This document shows, piece after piece, positions 29,268 to 38,186 of a stretch of DNA of 39,192 nt. The position numbers were made by a program, and so were the translations under genes. Each line of letters opens with the position of its first letter. Position 1 is the first letter of the stretch. The stretch spans positions 47,715 through 86,906 of the forward strand of contig LT984854.1 of the NCBI GenBank assembly GCA_900258555.1. Reading direction: 5' to 3'. The stretch comes from an uncultured Desulfobacterium sp. GTDB lineage: Bacteria > Desulfobacterota > DSM-4660 > Desulfatiglandales > Desulfatiglandaceae. Below the pieces are notes generated by a model that had not been told where the DNA came from, ran no database searches, and saw nothing but the letters and a program-made list of their open reading frames with translations.

Positions 29268-31097
29268 ATGGATCAATCGCCTCATCTAAAGTATGAACTG
29301 GAACCTGAAAGGCTCAGGCAGGTATTGCCGGATAGCCCCGGGGTGTATTGTTTCAGGGACAGTGCAGACAAGGTCATCTATGTGGGTAAGGCCAAGGATC
29401 TGAAAAAAAGGGTGCTGTCCTATTTCAGGCCCGATGAATACCTTGCGGACAAGACCATCCTGATGATGAAGAGGGCAAATTCTCTTGATTTTATTATCAC
29501 CTCCACTGAACAGGAGGCGTTCATCCTGGAGAGCAGCCTGATTAAAAGGCACCTGCCCCGGTACAATGTAATCCTTAGGGATGACAAGCAATACCCTTGT
29601 CTCAAACTGGATATCAATGAGCCCTATCCCAGGTTACGGATTGTAAGAAGGATCAAAAAGGACGGTGCCGTTTATTTCGGGCCTTTTCCGTCGGCTGGTG
29701 CGCTCAGGAGCACTCATAATATAATAGACAGGGTATTTAAACTCAGAAAGTGCCTTGATCAAGGGCTCCCCAGACGCACGAGGCCGTGCCTGAATTTTCA
29801 GATGGGCCGGTGTCTGGGACCTTGCACCAATGATGTCCCTGTAGAAAAATATCAGGAGATTGTAAGACAGGTCAGGCTTTTTCTCGATGGCCGCAACACG
29901 GAATTGATCTCCCAGCTTAATAGCGAGATGAAAGAGGCATCAGAGAGCCTGGACTTTGAAAGGGCTGCCGGGATAAGGGATCAGATCAGGGACATAGAAA
30001 AGACCGTGGAACGGCAGCATGTGGTCTCCTCCAAACTGGAGGACAAGGATGTAATAGGGCTCTCGCAGAGGTCGGATCAGTATCAGGTGGCGGGCCTGTT
30101 TGTAAGAAAGGGATATGTGGTGGGGAGCCGCAATTACTATCTCCGGAATCAGGGCGGAAGCCCCTCTGAGGTGATGGAGTCCTTTTTAAAGCAGTATTAT
30201 TCCAATGGGCCGCTTATACCGGGGCAAATATTAATATCAGAACCGATTGAAGACCTGGATGCCATATCAAATTGGCTCTGCGGCCTTGCAGGGAAAAAGG
30301 TCGTCATCCACAGGCCGCACAGGGGCGAAGGCTTGAGGCTTCTGCAGATGGCAATCGCCAATGCCGAAAGGCTCTTGGCCGGCCGTATGGAGTCAGGTGA
30401 CGAGACCCTTCTCAGCCAGGTTCAGCAGTGGCTGAAACTTTCAAGGCCGCCAAGGAGCATTGAGGGATTAGATATCTCAAACATCCACGGGGATGAGGCG
30501 GTGGGCGCTGTCGTCAGCTTTGTGGACGGCCTGCCATATAGGCAGGGATACAGAAACTACAGGATCAGGGCGATCGAGGGCATTGACGACTACGGGATGA
30601 TGACGGAACTGGTCCAAAGGAGAATGGGTAAGGGGGAGCCGCCCGATCTTTTTCTGGTGGATGGAGGCAGAGGGCACCTTTCATGTGTAAAGGCCGTGCT
30701 GGACCGTCTTGGGGATGAGGCCGGCCCTGATGTGGTCTCAATTGCCAAGCCAGATGAAGGCAGGGGCGAGAAGTATGACAAGATATATCTGCCGGACAGA
30801 AAAAATCCCCTGGCCCTGTCTTCAGATCACCCGGTGCTCCTTCTTTTGATGAGAATAAGGGATGAGGCACACAGGAGGGCTGTGTCATACCACAGGAAAC
30901 TGAGGTCTAAGGGGCGGGCAGCATCAGAGCTGGATCAGATCCCGGGGATAGGGCCAAAAAAAAGGAATGCGCTTCTCAAGCGCTTTGGAAGTATTGCCGA
31001 AGTTGAAAAGGCAGGAATTGATAAGCTGAAGGAAGTGCCGGGCATATCGCAATCACTTGCAGAGGCGGTCCTTTCATATTTCAAAAAGCCGGGATAA
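29268..31097 (+). CDS. uvrC: UvrABC excinuclease subunit C
   Basis: Nucleotide excision repair nuclease making both incisions around a lesion after UvrA-UvrB loading. The ATG at 29268 gives 609 residues, the family norm; the open frame reaches a GTG at 29202, but that extension overlaps the divergent lipoprotein gene and has no family match. Domains: GIY-YIG nuclease (about 15-95: Gly-Val-Tyr...Val-Ile-Tyr-Val-Gly-Lys-Ala), a Cys-rich segment near 150, UVR motif (about 205-240), RNase H-like nuclease (about 380-530) with Gly-Leu-Asp-Ile-Ser and Val-Asp-Gly-Gly, and two helix-hairpin-helix motifs at the end (Ile-Pro-Gly-Ile-Gly, Val-Pro-Gly-Ile-Ser). The final codons lie in the inverted-repeat element. 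Confidence 0.97.
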   Translation: MDQSPHLKYELEPERLRQVLPDSPGVYCFRDSADKVIYVGKAKDLKKRVLSYFRPDEYLADKTILMMKRANSLDFIITSTEQEAFILESSLIKRHLPRYNVILRDDKQYPCLKLDINEPYPRLRIVRRIKKDGAVYFGPFPSAGALRSTHNIIDRVFKLRKCLDQGLPRRTRPCLNFQMGRCLGPCTNDVPVEKYQEIVRQVRLFLDGRNTELISQLNSEMKEASESLDFERAAGIRDQIRDIEKTVERQHVVSSKLEDKDVIGLSQRSDQYQVAGLFVRKGYVVGSRNYYLRNQGGSPSEVMESFLKQYYSNGPLIPGQILISEPIEDLDAISNWLCGLAGKKVVIHRPHRGEGLRLLQMAIANAERLLAGRMESGDETLLSQVQQWLKLSRPPRSIEGLDISNIHGDEAVGAVVSFVDGLPYRQGYRNYRIRAIEGIDDYGMMTELVQRRMGKGEPPDLFLVDGGRGHLSCVKAVLDRLGDEAGPDVVSIAKPDEGRGEKYDKIYLPDRKNPLALSSDHPVLLLLMRIRDEAHRRAVSYHRKLRSKGRAASELDQIPGIGPKKRNALLKRFGSIAEVEKAGIDKLKEVPGISQSLAEAVLSYFKKPG

Positions 31098-31338
31098 CCG
31101 GGGGCTGAGTGGGGGCATTTTGCATGTTTGCATATTTGTGTGTCACTCCGAACACACGGCGGCTTTATACGCAACTCTTCCTCGGAAGACTCAACAGGCT
31201 TGTCGACCGCGCGTAAAAAGTCTTTTCCGCCTGTACGGTTATTGAAATTACGGGTGCGTGCAGTTATTGACTGCTGGTATCGGTGATGCAAACATGCAAA
31301 ATGCCCCCACTCAGCCCCCGGTTATCCCGGTTTTTTGA
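31081..31338. mobile_element. 258-bp element with 53-bp inverted repeats
   Basis: The arms 31081-31133 and 31286-31338 are exact inverted copies but for one base (31088/31331); 45 bp (31089-31133 and 31286-31330) are perfect. The interior (31134-31285) is not a copy of itself but has small stems: GTGTG-N10-CACAC (31138-31157), CTTCC-TC-GGAAG near 31176, GCAGT-N5-ACTGC (31260-31274). The left arm contains the last uvrC codons and TAA (31095-31097). No transposase or sizeable frame. Near-identity of the arms suggests recent insertion or active conservation. Confidence 0.8.
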
Positions 31339-31491
31339 GAAGTTGCTTCTTCAGCCCTTAAATTCTTGATTTTTCAGGCGCGAAGTTCTTTAATGCCATC
31401 GGATTCCAATGGAATATTTTCAGCAACAACTAAGAAGCCAGCGGTCAGGAGCCAGAATTCAGGCCAGACCATGAGAGACGGGAAATAAATC
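31339..31491. other. secA leader region
   Basis: About 150 bp between the inverted-repeat element and secA. AACTTCTCAA-type sequence just outside the element (complement of 31335-31344) resembles the terminus of the element at 8809. I saw no convincing promoter and no secM-like or SecA-regulating leader peptide. Confidence 0.4.
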
Positions 31492-34338
31492 ATGCTTGGA
31501 AAGATAATAAAGGGTATTTTCAAGAGCAAGAATGAACGGGAGCTTAGGCAGATGGCCCCGTTGGTGGATAAGATCAACTCCCTGGAGCCGGCTTTCAAGG
31601 CCCTTTCAGATGAACAGTTACGGGCCAAGACCCTTGAATTTAAGGAGAGGTTATCAAAAGAAGAGGCACTGGATGATCTTCTCCCTGAGGCTTTTGCCGC
31701 CGTGAGGGAGGCATCTGTCAGGGTGCTCGGCATGCGGCACTTTGATGTCCAGATCATCGGCGGGATAGTGCTCCATAAGGGAAAGATTGCAGAAATGAAG
31801 ACCGGCGAAGGAAAGACCCTGGCAGCGACCCTTCCATTATACTTGAATGCCCTGACAGGTCGGGGCGCTCATCTTGTTACGGTCAACGATTATCTGGCCC
31901 AGCGCGACGCCAAATGGATGGGGGGGATCTATAATGCCCTCGGTCTGTCCGTGGGTGTGATCGTTCATGGGTTGAGCGATTCCGAGCGCAAGGCCGCATA
32001 CGGCTGTGATATCACCTATGGCACAAACAACGAATTCGGCTTCGACTACCTCCGTGACAACATGAAATTCAACAGCGCTGATTTTGTCCAGAGGGATTTT
32101 CACTATGCCATTGTTGACGAGGTTGACAGTATCCTGATTGACGAGGCAAGGACCCCGCTGATCATCAGTGGCCCGGTGGAGCACAGCAAAGACAAAATCT
32201 ACGAGGAGGTAAAGCCCGCGGTCATCAGCCTGAGAAAAAAGCAGAGCACGGTGATACGATCACTCTTGAGCGAGGCCGAAAAGAATCTTGGGGAAGACGG
32301 GGACAGCGAAAAGGCAATTGAACTGCTGCTCCAGATCAAGAGGGGAGACCCGAAGAACCACATCTACCTGGATATATTGTCGAAGAATCAGAGGCTCAAA
32401 AAAGATATAGAAAGGCTTGAGAGCATGCTGAGCGCCCAGAAGCAGCTCCATGAACTGGATCAGATACTTTACTGCGTTATTGATGAGCGCAGCAATTCCG
32501 TGGAGCTTACGGAACAGGGGCTTCAGGTGCCTGCAAGCGTTGGCCTCGGGGATTTTGTCCTTCCTGACGTTGATGAAGAAAGCCATGTGATCAGGGAAGA
32601 TCCCCAATTGTCCGATACGGAAAAAGACCAAGAACTCAGCGAGGTTGAGGCCAGATACCAGAGGATCTCAGATCTCCTGCACGCCACCCAGCAGCTCATA
32701 AAGGCCTATTGGCTCTTTGAGAAGGATGTCCAGTATGTGGTAAAAGATGGGGAGGTGATGATTGTAGATGAATTCACCGGCCGTATGATGCCCGGAAGGC
32801 GTTGGAGCGACGGGCTTCACCAGGCGGTGGAGGCCAAGGAAGGTGTAAAAGTGGCGGGTGAGAATCAGACCCTTGCCACAGTCACATTTCAGAACTTTTT
32901 CCGCATGTATGAAAAGCTTGCAGGCATGACCGGAACCGCGGATACAGAGGCCGCGGAGTTTAACAACATCTACAAACTCGATGTGGTTGTAATCCCGACC
33001 AACAAGGAGATGATCCGTGTAGACAATCCTGATGTGATCTATCAGACGGAGAGGGAAAAATTCAAGGCCGTGGTCGAGGAGATAAAAAATCTCTATGACA
33101 GGGGTCAGCCGGTGCTGGTGGGGACGATCACCATTGAAAAGTCCGAGATGTTGAGCAAGATGCTGAAGCGTGCGGGGATCCCTCATTCTGTCTTAAACGC
33201 CAAACACCACCAGAAAGAGGCGGAGATCGTGGCCATGGCGGGCCAGGAAAAGACTGTCACCATATCCACCAACATGGCGGGTCGAGGAACCGACATTGTA
33301 CTGGGAGAAGGCGTGCGGGAACTGGGGGGACTTCATATCCTTGGCACGGAAAGGCATGAGAGCAGGCGCATAGACAACCAGTTGCGGGGACGATCCGGAA
33401 GACAGGGCGATCCGGGCTCATCCCGTTTTTATCTCTCTTTGGAGGATGACCTTTTGAGGATATTCGGATCTGAAAGGATCTCATCCATCATGGGCCGCCT
33501 TGGCATGGAGGAAGGGGAGCCCATAGAACACAGGCTCGTCAGCCGCGCCATAGAAAACGCACAGAAAAAGGTGGAGGCCCACAACTTTGATATCCGCAAA
33601 CACCTGATTGAATATGACGATGTGATGAACAAACACAGGGAGGTGATATATTCCCTGAGAAAAGAGGTATTGTCCGGTGAGGGGATAGACAAGATCGTGG
33701 GCAATATGATCTCTGAAAGGGTGGAGGCCCTTGTCGGACAATATACAGATCCAAAGGCCCATCCAGAGGACTGGGATATCCAGGGCCTGACAGACGGATA
33801 TCTCAGACAGTTCGGTGTAAGACCCAGGATCGGCCCTCAGGATGTGGAAGACTTTGATCGCCTGAAGGTGGAAGACCTTGGCGATATGCTTGAGCAACAG
33901 GCGCAAACCGCATATGCTGAAAAGGAGAAAATGTTCGGCAAGAAGGAGCTGGACCAGATAGAGCGTTTTATCATCCTCCAGATCATTGATGATCAGTGGA
34001 CCGCACATCTACAGGACATGGATCACATGAAGGGAGGCATAGGCCTTCGGGGCTATGGTCAGCTCGATCCTTTGAAGGAATACCAAAAAGAGGGCTTTGC
34101 ACTCTTTGAAGGGATGATGGAACGTATCAGCACCGAGAGTTTAAGAATGCTCTTCCGGATACAACTGGCTAAGCGGCCGCAGGAAGAGGTCCCGGCCAGA
34201 AAGAGACAAAACCTTCAGTTAAGTCACGGAGGAGGTCCTGTTACCGTGCGCCGCAGTGAAAAAAAGGTGGGGAGGAACGAGCCATGCCCGTGCGGGAGCG
34301 GGAAAAAGTACAAAAAGTGTTGCGGGGCTGCGGCGTGA
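31492..34338 (+). CDS. secA: protein translocase ATPase SecA
   Basis: Motor ATPase driving preproteins through SecYEG, 948 residues. Walker A Met-Lys-Thr-Gly-Glu-Gly-Lys-Thr-Leu (about 102-110), DEAD-like [16 protein letters not shown] (about 207-222), [13 protein letters not shown], Met-Ala-Gly-Arg-Gly-Thr-Asp-Ile, and [13 protein letters not shown]. The C-terminal SecB/lipid zinc motif [13 protein letters not shown] is present. Compared with E. coli SecA there is an insert of about 80 charged, helical residues around 240-320, in nucleotide-binding domain 1 before the cross-linking domain, known in several phyla. Confidence 0.98.
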   Translation: MLGKIIKGIFKSKNERELRQMAPLVDKINSLEPAFKALSDEQLRAKTLEFKERLSKEEALDDLLPEAFAAVREASVRVLGMRHFDVQIIGGIVLHKGKIAEMKTGEGKTLAATLPLYLNALTGRGAHLVTVNDYLAQRDAKWMGGIYNALGLSVGVIVHGLSDSERKAAYGCDITYGTNNEFGFDYLRDNMKFNSADFVQRDFHYAIVDEVDSILIDEARTPLIISGPVEHSKDKIYEEVKPAVISLRKKQSTVIRSLLSEAEKNLGEDGDSEKAIELLLQIKRGDPKNHIYLDILSKNQRLKKDIERLESMLSAQKQLHELDQILYCVIDERSNSVELTEQGLQVPASVGLGDFVLPDVDEESHVIREDPQLSDTEKDQELSEVEARYQRISDLLHATQQLIKAYWLFEKDVQYVVKDGEVMIVDEFTGRMMPGRRWSDGLHQAVEAKEGVKVAGENQTLATVTFQNFFRMYEKLAGMTGTADTEAAEFNNIYKLDVVVIPTNKEMIRVDNPDVIYQTEREKFKAVVEEIKNLYDRGQPVLVGTITIEKSEMLSKMLKRAGIPHSVLNAKHHQKEAEIVAMAGQEKTVTISTNMAGRGTDIVLGEGVRELGGLHILGTERHESRRIDNQLRGRSGRQGDPGSSRFYLSLEDDLLRIFGSERISSIMGRLGMEEGEPIEHRLVSRAIENAQKKVEAHNFDIRKHLIEYDDVMNKHREVIYSLRKEVLSGEGIDKIVGNMISERVEALVGQYTDPKAHPEDWDIQGLTDGYLRQFGVRPRIGPQDVEDFDRLKVEDLGDMLEQQAQTAYAEKEKMFGKKELDQIERFIILQIIDDQWTAHLQDMDHMKGGIGLRGYGQLDPLKEYQKEGFALFEGMMERISTESLRMLFRIQLAKRPQEEVPARKRQNLQLSHGGGPVTVRRSEKKVGRNEPCPCGSGKKYKKCCGAAA

Positions 34339-34340
34339 AG

Positions 34341-34388
34341 GCGGGTTGCGGATTGCGAGTTACGAGTCGCGGGTTACGAGTTGTGAGG
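34341..34388. repeat. short tandem-like repeat before argJ
   Basis: Degenerate units of GGGTTGCGGATTGCG and GAGTTACGAGTCGC type alternate over about 48 bp between secA and argJ; GAGTTACGAG and GGGTTACGAG are 10-mers differing by one base. No hairpin terminator was found here. Confidence 0.6.
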
Positions 34389-34397
34389 CTGTAGACG

Positions 34398-35591
34398 ATG
34401 GATTCTCAAAATATTGTTATGGCGAAGGGCTTCAAGGCCTCAGCTGCTGCTGCGGGTCTTAAGAAAAACAAGGGCCTGGACATTTCTCTGATTTACTCTG
34501 AATGCGATGCGACAGCAGCGGGTGTGTTTACAACAAACAAGGTAAAGGCCGCCCCTGTGCTTTTGACCAGGGAGAATATCTCATCCGGACGCGCCAGGGC
34601 CATTATTGCAAACGCTGGTAACGCCAATGCCTGCACGGGCCAGGCAGGCCTTGAAAACGCAAGGACCACCGTAAGGCTTGTAGCAGACGGTCTTGGTTTA
34701 CGACCGGAAGATATCCTTGTCGCTTCAACCGGTGTGATAGGAAAGCCCCTTGACATGGACCTTGTATCAGCGGCAATCCCCAAATTGATAGGGTCTCTTT
34801 CAGCAGATGGGCTGACATCCGCAGCCACTGCTATCATGACAACCGATTCATTTCTTAAATTCAGTCAATATGATGGACATGCAGGAGGAAGCCCCTTTTG
34901 CATTCAGGGAATAGCCAAAGGTGCCGGCATGATCATGCCCGACATGGCCACCATGCTATGCTTCATTATCAGTGATATCGCTGTTGAGGCGGATGATCTC
35001 AAAAAGGCCCTTCATAATTCTGTTGAAAGGACATTCAACAGGATAACTGTAGATGGTGACACCAGCACCAACGATATGGTCCTGGTCCTGGCAAACGGGA
35101 CGGCCGGAAACGGTCGCTTGTCTCAACAGGATTTTGGCAAATTTCAGTCAGGTCTTACGCAGGTGATGGGAGAGCTTGCCCGCATGATTGCCAAAGACGG
35201 GGAGGGCGCATCAAAACTGGTGGATCTTCAAATTAAAGGCGCAATGAGTGCCGAAGACGCAATAAACGCTGCAAGGACAGTGGCCAATTCAAGTCTGGTC
35301 AAGACCGCATTTTACGGCCAGGACCCCAACTGGGGCAGGATCATGGCCGCCCTGGGTAGATCAGGAATTGTAATGGATGAGGCCAGTGTGGACATCTGGG
35401 TCAATGATATACAGATCGTCTCAAACGGCCTGGGGCTGGGTGTAGAAGTTGAAAGGAGGGCCGCTGAGATGATGACACTGGATAAATTCACAGTCACGGT
35501 TGATCTCAAACAGGGCCGATATGAGGATAAGGTTGTAACATGCGATCTTACCCATGATTATGTCTCCATCAATGCGGATTATCGCACATAA
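34398..35591 (+). CDS. argJ: bifunctional ornithine acetyltransferase/N-acetylglutamate synthase
   Basis: Arginine biosynthesis enzyme of the acetyl-recycling pathway, moving acetyl from N-acetylornithine to glutamate. 397 residues. ArgJ is made as a precursor that cuts itself: the site Lys-Gly-Ala-Gly-Met-Ile-Met-Pro-Asp-Met-Ala-Thr-Met-Leu is intact, with cleavage expected between Ala184 and nucleophile Thr185. Further signatures: Ala-Asn-Ala-Gly-Asn-Ala-Asn-Ala (71-78), Ser-Thr-Gly-Val-Ile-Gly (110-115), Val-Asp-Gly-Asp-Thr-Ser-Thr-Asn-Asp (about 218-226), Asp-Pro-Asn-Trp-Gly-Arg (about 309-314). GAGG precedes the ATG. Whether it is mono- or bifunctional cannot be told from sequence. Confidence 0.96.
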   Translation: MDSQNIVMAKGFKASAAAAGLKKNKGLDISLIYSECDATAAGVFTTNKVKAAPVLLTRENISSGRARAIIANAGNANACTGQAGLENARTTVRLVADGLGLRPEDILVASTGVIGKPLDMDLVSAAIPKLIGSLSADGLTSAATAIMTTDSFLKFSQYDGHAGGSPFCIQGIAKGAGMIMPDMATMLCFIISDIAVEADDLKKALHNSVERTFNRITVDGDTSTNDMVLVLANGTAGNGRLSQQDFGKFQSGLTQVMGELARMIAKDGEGASKLVDLQIKGAMSAEDAINAARTVANSSLVKTAFYGQDPNWGRIMAALGRSGIVMDEASVDIWVNDIQIVSNGLGLGVEVERRAAEMMTLDKFTVTVDLKQGRYEDKVVTCDLTHDYVSINADYRT

Positions 35592-35617
35592 ATCACGCCG
35601 TACCTCAGGAGCAAGCG

Positions 35618-36694
35618 ATGTTCACAGTCATAATGACAGGGGGATCAGGCACCCGTTTCTGGCCTGTCAGCCGTCAGCGCAGGCCCAAGCAGTTTCTTAA
35701 CATTACAGGCACTGGTCCCATGGTGGTTGAGACCTGTAACAGGCTTAAGCCCGTTTCAAGGGACGAGGAGATGATCCTCGTCCTTGGCGAGCAACACCTT
35801 GAGGAGGCAAAAGGCCTGTTTTCCGGCCGCAAGGTCCATATGCTGGCTGAACCGATCGGGAGAAATACCGCCCCGTGCATCGGTCTGGGCGCATTATATG
35901 CGAGACACATGGGTTGTAAAGGATCTGTTGCGTTTCTGCCAGCTGATCATTACATCGGAAACCCCGAGGCATTCTTAAAGGCCTTAAGCGCAGCAGGGAG
36001 GCTTGCAGAGCAGGGGGGGATTGTAACATTAGGTATTGTGCCCAGCAGGCCTGAGACAGGCTATGGTTATATACGCAGGACAGACACTTGCTCGGATGCA
36101 GGGGGCGTTACCGCATATGATGTCTCTGGTTTTTATGAGAAGCCGGATCTTAATACCGCCCTGGGCTACCTGGGGACCGGAGAATTTTACTGGAATGCCG
36201 GCATATTTGTTGCAACCGCAGACACCATCATTGAGGAAATTAATAAACTCCTTCCCGATCTGTACCAAGGTCTTCTCAGACTGGAAAAGGCCATGGGCAC
36301 AGACCGGTTTGATACAGAGTTTAAGGCCGTTTACCAGGGGCTTAAAGGCATTTCATTTGACTACGGTATAATGGAGAAGACAAAACAGATGATGTCTGTT
36401 ATCCCCTGCGAGTGCGGGTGGAGTGATGTGGGCTCATGGGCCTCTGTCTATGAATTGAGATCAGCAGAATTTGACGCAAACAAAAATCTGACGGAGGGAC
36501 AGGCGATTATGATTGATTGTGAGGGGAGCCTGGTATCCGGCAACGGCAGCAGGCTTGTCGCCTGTCTGGGCCTTAAGGATTGTCTTATTGTTGACACCCA
36601 TGATGCGTTACTGGTCACACACCTTGACAGATCACAGGACATTCGCAGGATCGTAGATCTTTTAAAACAGAATAAGAGAGATGAGCTGCTATGA
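35618..36694 (+). CDS. manC: mannose-1-phosphate guanylyltransferase
   Basis: Makes GDP-mannose from mannose-1-phosphate and GTP for LPS or exopolysaccharide. 358 residues, the single-domain form without the C-terminal phosphomannose isomerase half of bifunctional ManC/AlgA. Motifs: Gly-Gly-Ser-Gly-Thr-Arg-Phe-Trp-Pro-Val-Ser-Arg (8-19) with Lys-Gln-Phe (25-27), Pro-Ile-Gly-Arg-Asn-Thr-Ala-Pro, Phe-Leu-Pro-Ala-Asp-His-Tyr-Ile, Phe-Tyr-Glu-Lys-Pro-Asp and Tyr-Trp-Asn-Ala-Gly-Ile-Phe. AGGAG lies 6 nt before the ATG. The 3' end overlaps the phosphomannomutase start by 4 nt, so the two steps toward GDP-mannose are co-translated. Confidence 0.95.
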   Translation: MFTVIMTGGSGTRFWPVSRQRRPKQFLNITGTGPMVVETCNRLKPVSRDEEMILVLGEQHLEEAKGLFSGRKVHMLAEPIGRNTAPCIGLGALYARHMGCKGSVAFLPADHYIGNPEAFLKALSAAGRLAEQGGIVTLGIVPSRPETGYGYIRRTDTCSDAGGVTAYDVSGFYEKPDLNTALGYLGTGEFYWNAGIFVATADTIIEEINKLLPDLYQGLLRLEKAMGTDRFDTEFKAVYQGLKGISFDYGIMEKTKQMMSVIPCECGWSDVGSWASVYELRSAEFDANKNLTEGQAIMIDCEGSLVSGNGSRLVACLGLKDCLIVDTHDALLVTHLDRSQDIRRIVDLLKQNKRDELL

Positions 36695-38040
36695 AATCAC
36701 ACATATTCAGAGAATATGACATCCGGGGGATATTCCCTGATGAACTTAACAGCGACACCGTACACAGCCTGGGTCTTGCCATAGGAACCTATTACAGGGA
36801 CAAGGGGGCGAAAAGGGTAGCTGTCGGCCGCGACTGTAGACTAAGTTCCCCGGAACTTTCAAAAGGCCTCATTAGCGGTCTGACAGAAGCAGGTGTAAGT
36901 GTTATTGACATCGGCATGGCGCCGACTCCCCTGCTCTACTTTTCCATCCACAACCTGGATGTAGACGGCGGCATTCAGGTTACAGGCAGCCATAACCCTC
37001 CCGAATTTAACGGACTGAAGATCTGCCTGGGTAAAGGCTCTGTATACGGAGAAGAAATTCAGAAGATAAGAAAGATTAATGAATCCTCTGTCTTCAGCTC
37101 AGGTGATGGTCAGGTTGAAACTGCTGATATCAAACCTCTCTATATTGAATATCTGGGTCGTAACATTTCAGCAGGCCCAATGAAAAGCCGTGTTGTTTTA
37201 GATGCAGGAAACGGCGTGGGAGGGCTTGTGGCATGTGATATATACAAAAACATGGGCTTCGAGGTCGTGCCTCTGTTCTGTGAGCCTGACGGGAGCTTTC
37301 CCAATCACCACCCTGACCCCACCATCCCGGAAAACCTGAAAACCCTGATATCCAGTGTGAGGGATGAAGGCGCAGAGCTGGGTATCGCATTTGACGGCGA
37401 TGCGGACAGGATCGGGGTGGTTGATAAACAGGGCAAAATCATATGGGGCGATCAGTTGATGATAATATTTTCAAGGGACCTTTTATCACGGCATCCGGGT
37501 GCTGCAATCATAGGCGAGGTCAAGTGCTCCCAGGTCCTCTATGATGATATCGAGGCCCATGGAGGCAGGGCCATAATGTGGAAGGCGGGCCATTCCCTTA
37601 TCAAGAGCAAGATGAAAGAGGAACATGCCCTGCTTGCAGGAGAGATGAGCGGGCATTTGTTTTTTGGAGAGAGATACTTCGGCTTTGATGATGCGATTTA
37701 CGCCGGCGCAAGGCTCCTTGAGATAGTCTCAAACACAGGAAAGACGCCTGGAGAACTCTTGTCAGACATGCCGGAAATGGTAAACACCCCTGAAATCCGG
37801 ATGGACTGCCCTGAGGAGAGAAAATTTGAGATTGTATCCCGTCTGGTCAATGAATTCAAAAAGGACTACAGGGTAATTGATGTAGACGGGGCAAGGGTGA
37901 TTCTTGATGGAGGCTGGGGCCTGGTAAGGGCGTCCAACACCCAGCCCGTGCTGGTCCTGCGTTTCGAGGCGACGGATCAAACCCGGCTCGATCAGATAAG
38001 AAAGATATTCATGAAAAAGCTGGAATGGATTCGCGGCTGA
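36691..38040 (+). CDS. phosphomannomutase/phosphoglucomutase
   Basis: Alpha-D-phosphohexomutase of the AlgC/ManB class, 449 residues, interconverting mannose-6-P and mannose-1-P (often also glucose phosphates). Four-domain motifs: N-terminal Arg-Glu-Tyr-Asp-Ile-Arg-Gly, catalytic Ser loop Thr-Gly-Ser-His-Asn-Pro-Pro-Glu-Phe-Asn-Gly (about 96-106), metal loop Asp-Gly-Asp-Ala-Asp-Arg-Ile-Gly (about 236-243), sugar-binding Gly-Glu-Met-Ser-Gly-His (about 318-323), and a phosphate-binding loop Arg-Ala-Ser-Asn-Thr-Gln-Pro near the C-terminus. Supplies the substrate for the adjacent guanylyltransferase. Confidence 0.95.
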   Translation: MKSHIFREYDIRGIFPDELNSDTVHSLGLAIGTYYRDKGAKRVAVGRDCRLSSPELSKGLISGLTEAGVSVIDIGMAPTPLLYFSIHNLDVDGGIQVTGSHNPPEFNGLKICLGKGSVYGEEIQKIRKINESSVFSSGDGQVETADIKPLYIEYLGRNISAGPMKSRVVLDAGNGVGGLVACDIYKNMGFEVVPLFCEPDGSFPNHHPDPTIPENLKTLISSVRDEGAELGIAFDGDADRIGVVDKQGKIIWGDQLMIIFSRDLLSRHPGAAIIGEVKCSQVLYDDIEAHGGRAIMWKAGHSLIKSKMKEEHALLAGEMSGHLFFGERYFGFDDAIYAGARLLEIVSNTGKTPGELLSDMPEMVNTPEIRMDCPEERKFEIVSRLVNEFKKDYRVIDVDGARVILDGGWGLVRASNTQPVLVLRFEATDQTRLDQIRKIFMKKLEWIRG

Positions 38041-38186
38041 ATCAAGAGTTTTTCTACAATGGTGACGTCCTTGAAATCCTCAAACAATATTATTAAATGC
38101 AAAGTTTTTTATTCGGATATTGAGGAGTTCTGTTATTCCGCATCAATTGAGCGGATGCGGGAACCGGATGATGGCATTTTTTCTTA
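38041..38186. other. gap between phosphomannomutase and CRISPR array
   Basis: No gene. A 7-bp stem, CCGCATC (38138-38144) with GATGCGG (38154-38160), is followed 15 bp later by TTTTTT (38177-38182); this is a possible but non-canonical terminator. This side should be the trailer end of the array. Confidence 0.5.

Noticed and set aside
35211-35213. Apparent Thr-to-Ser change of the ArgJ nucleophile (Gly-Glu-Gly-Ala-Ser-Lys)
   Set aside because: The autocatalytic Thr is in the Met-Ala-Thr-Met-Leu motif, which is intact at residue 185; the changed motif is a different loop.
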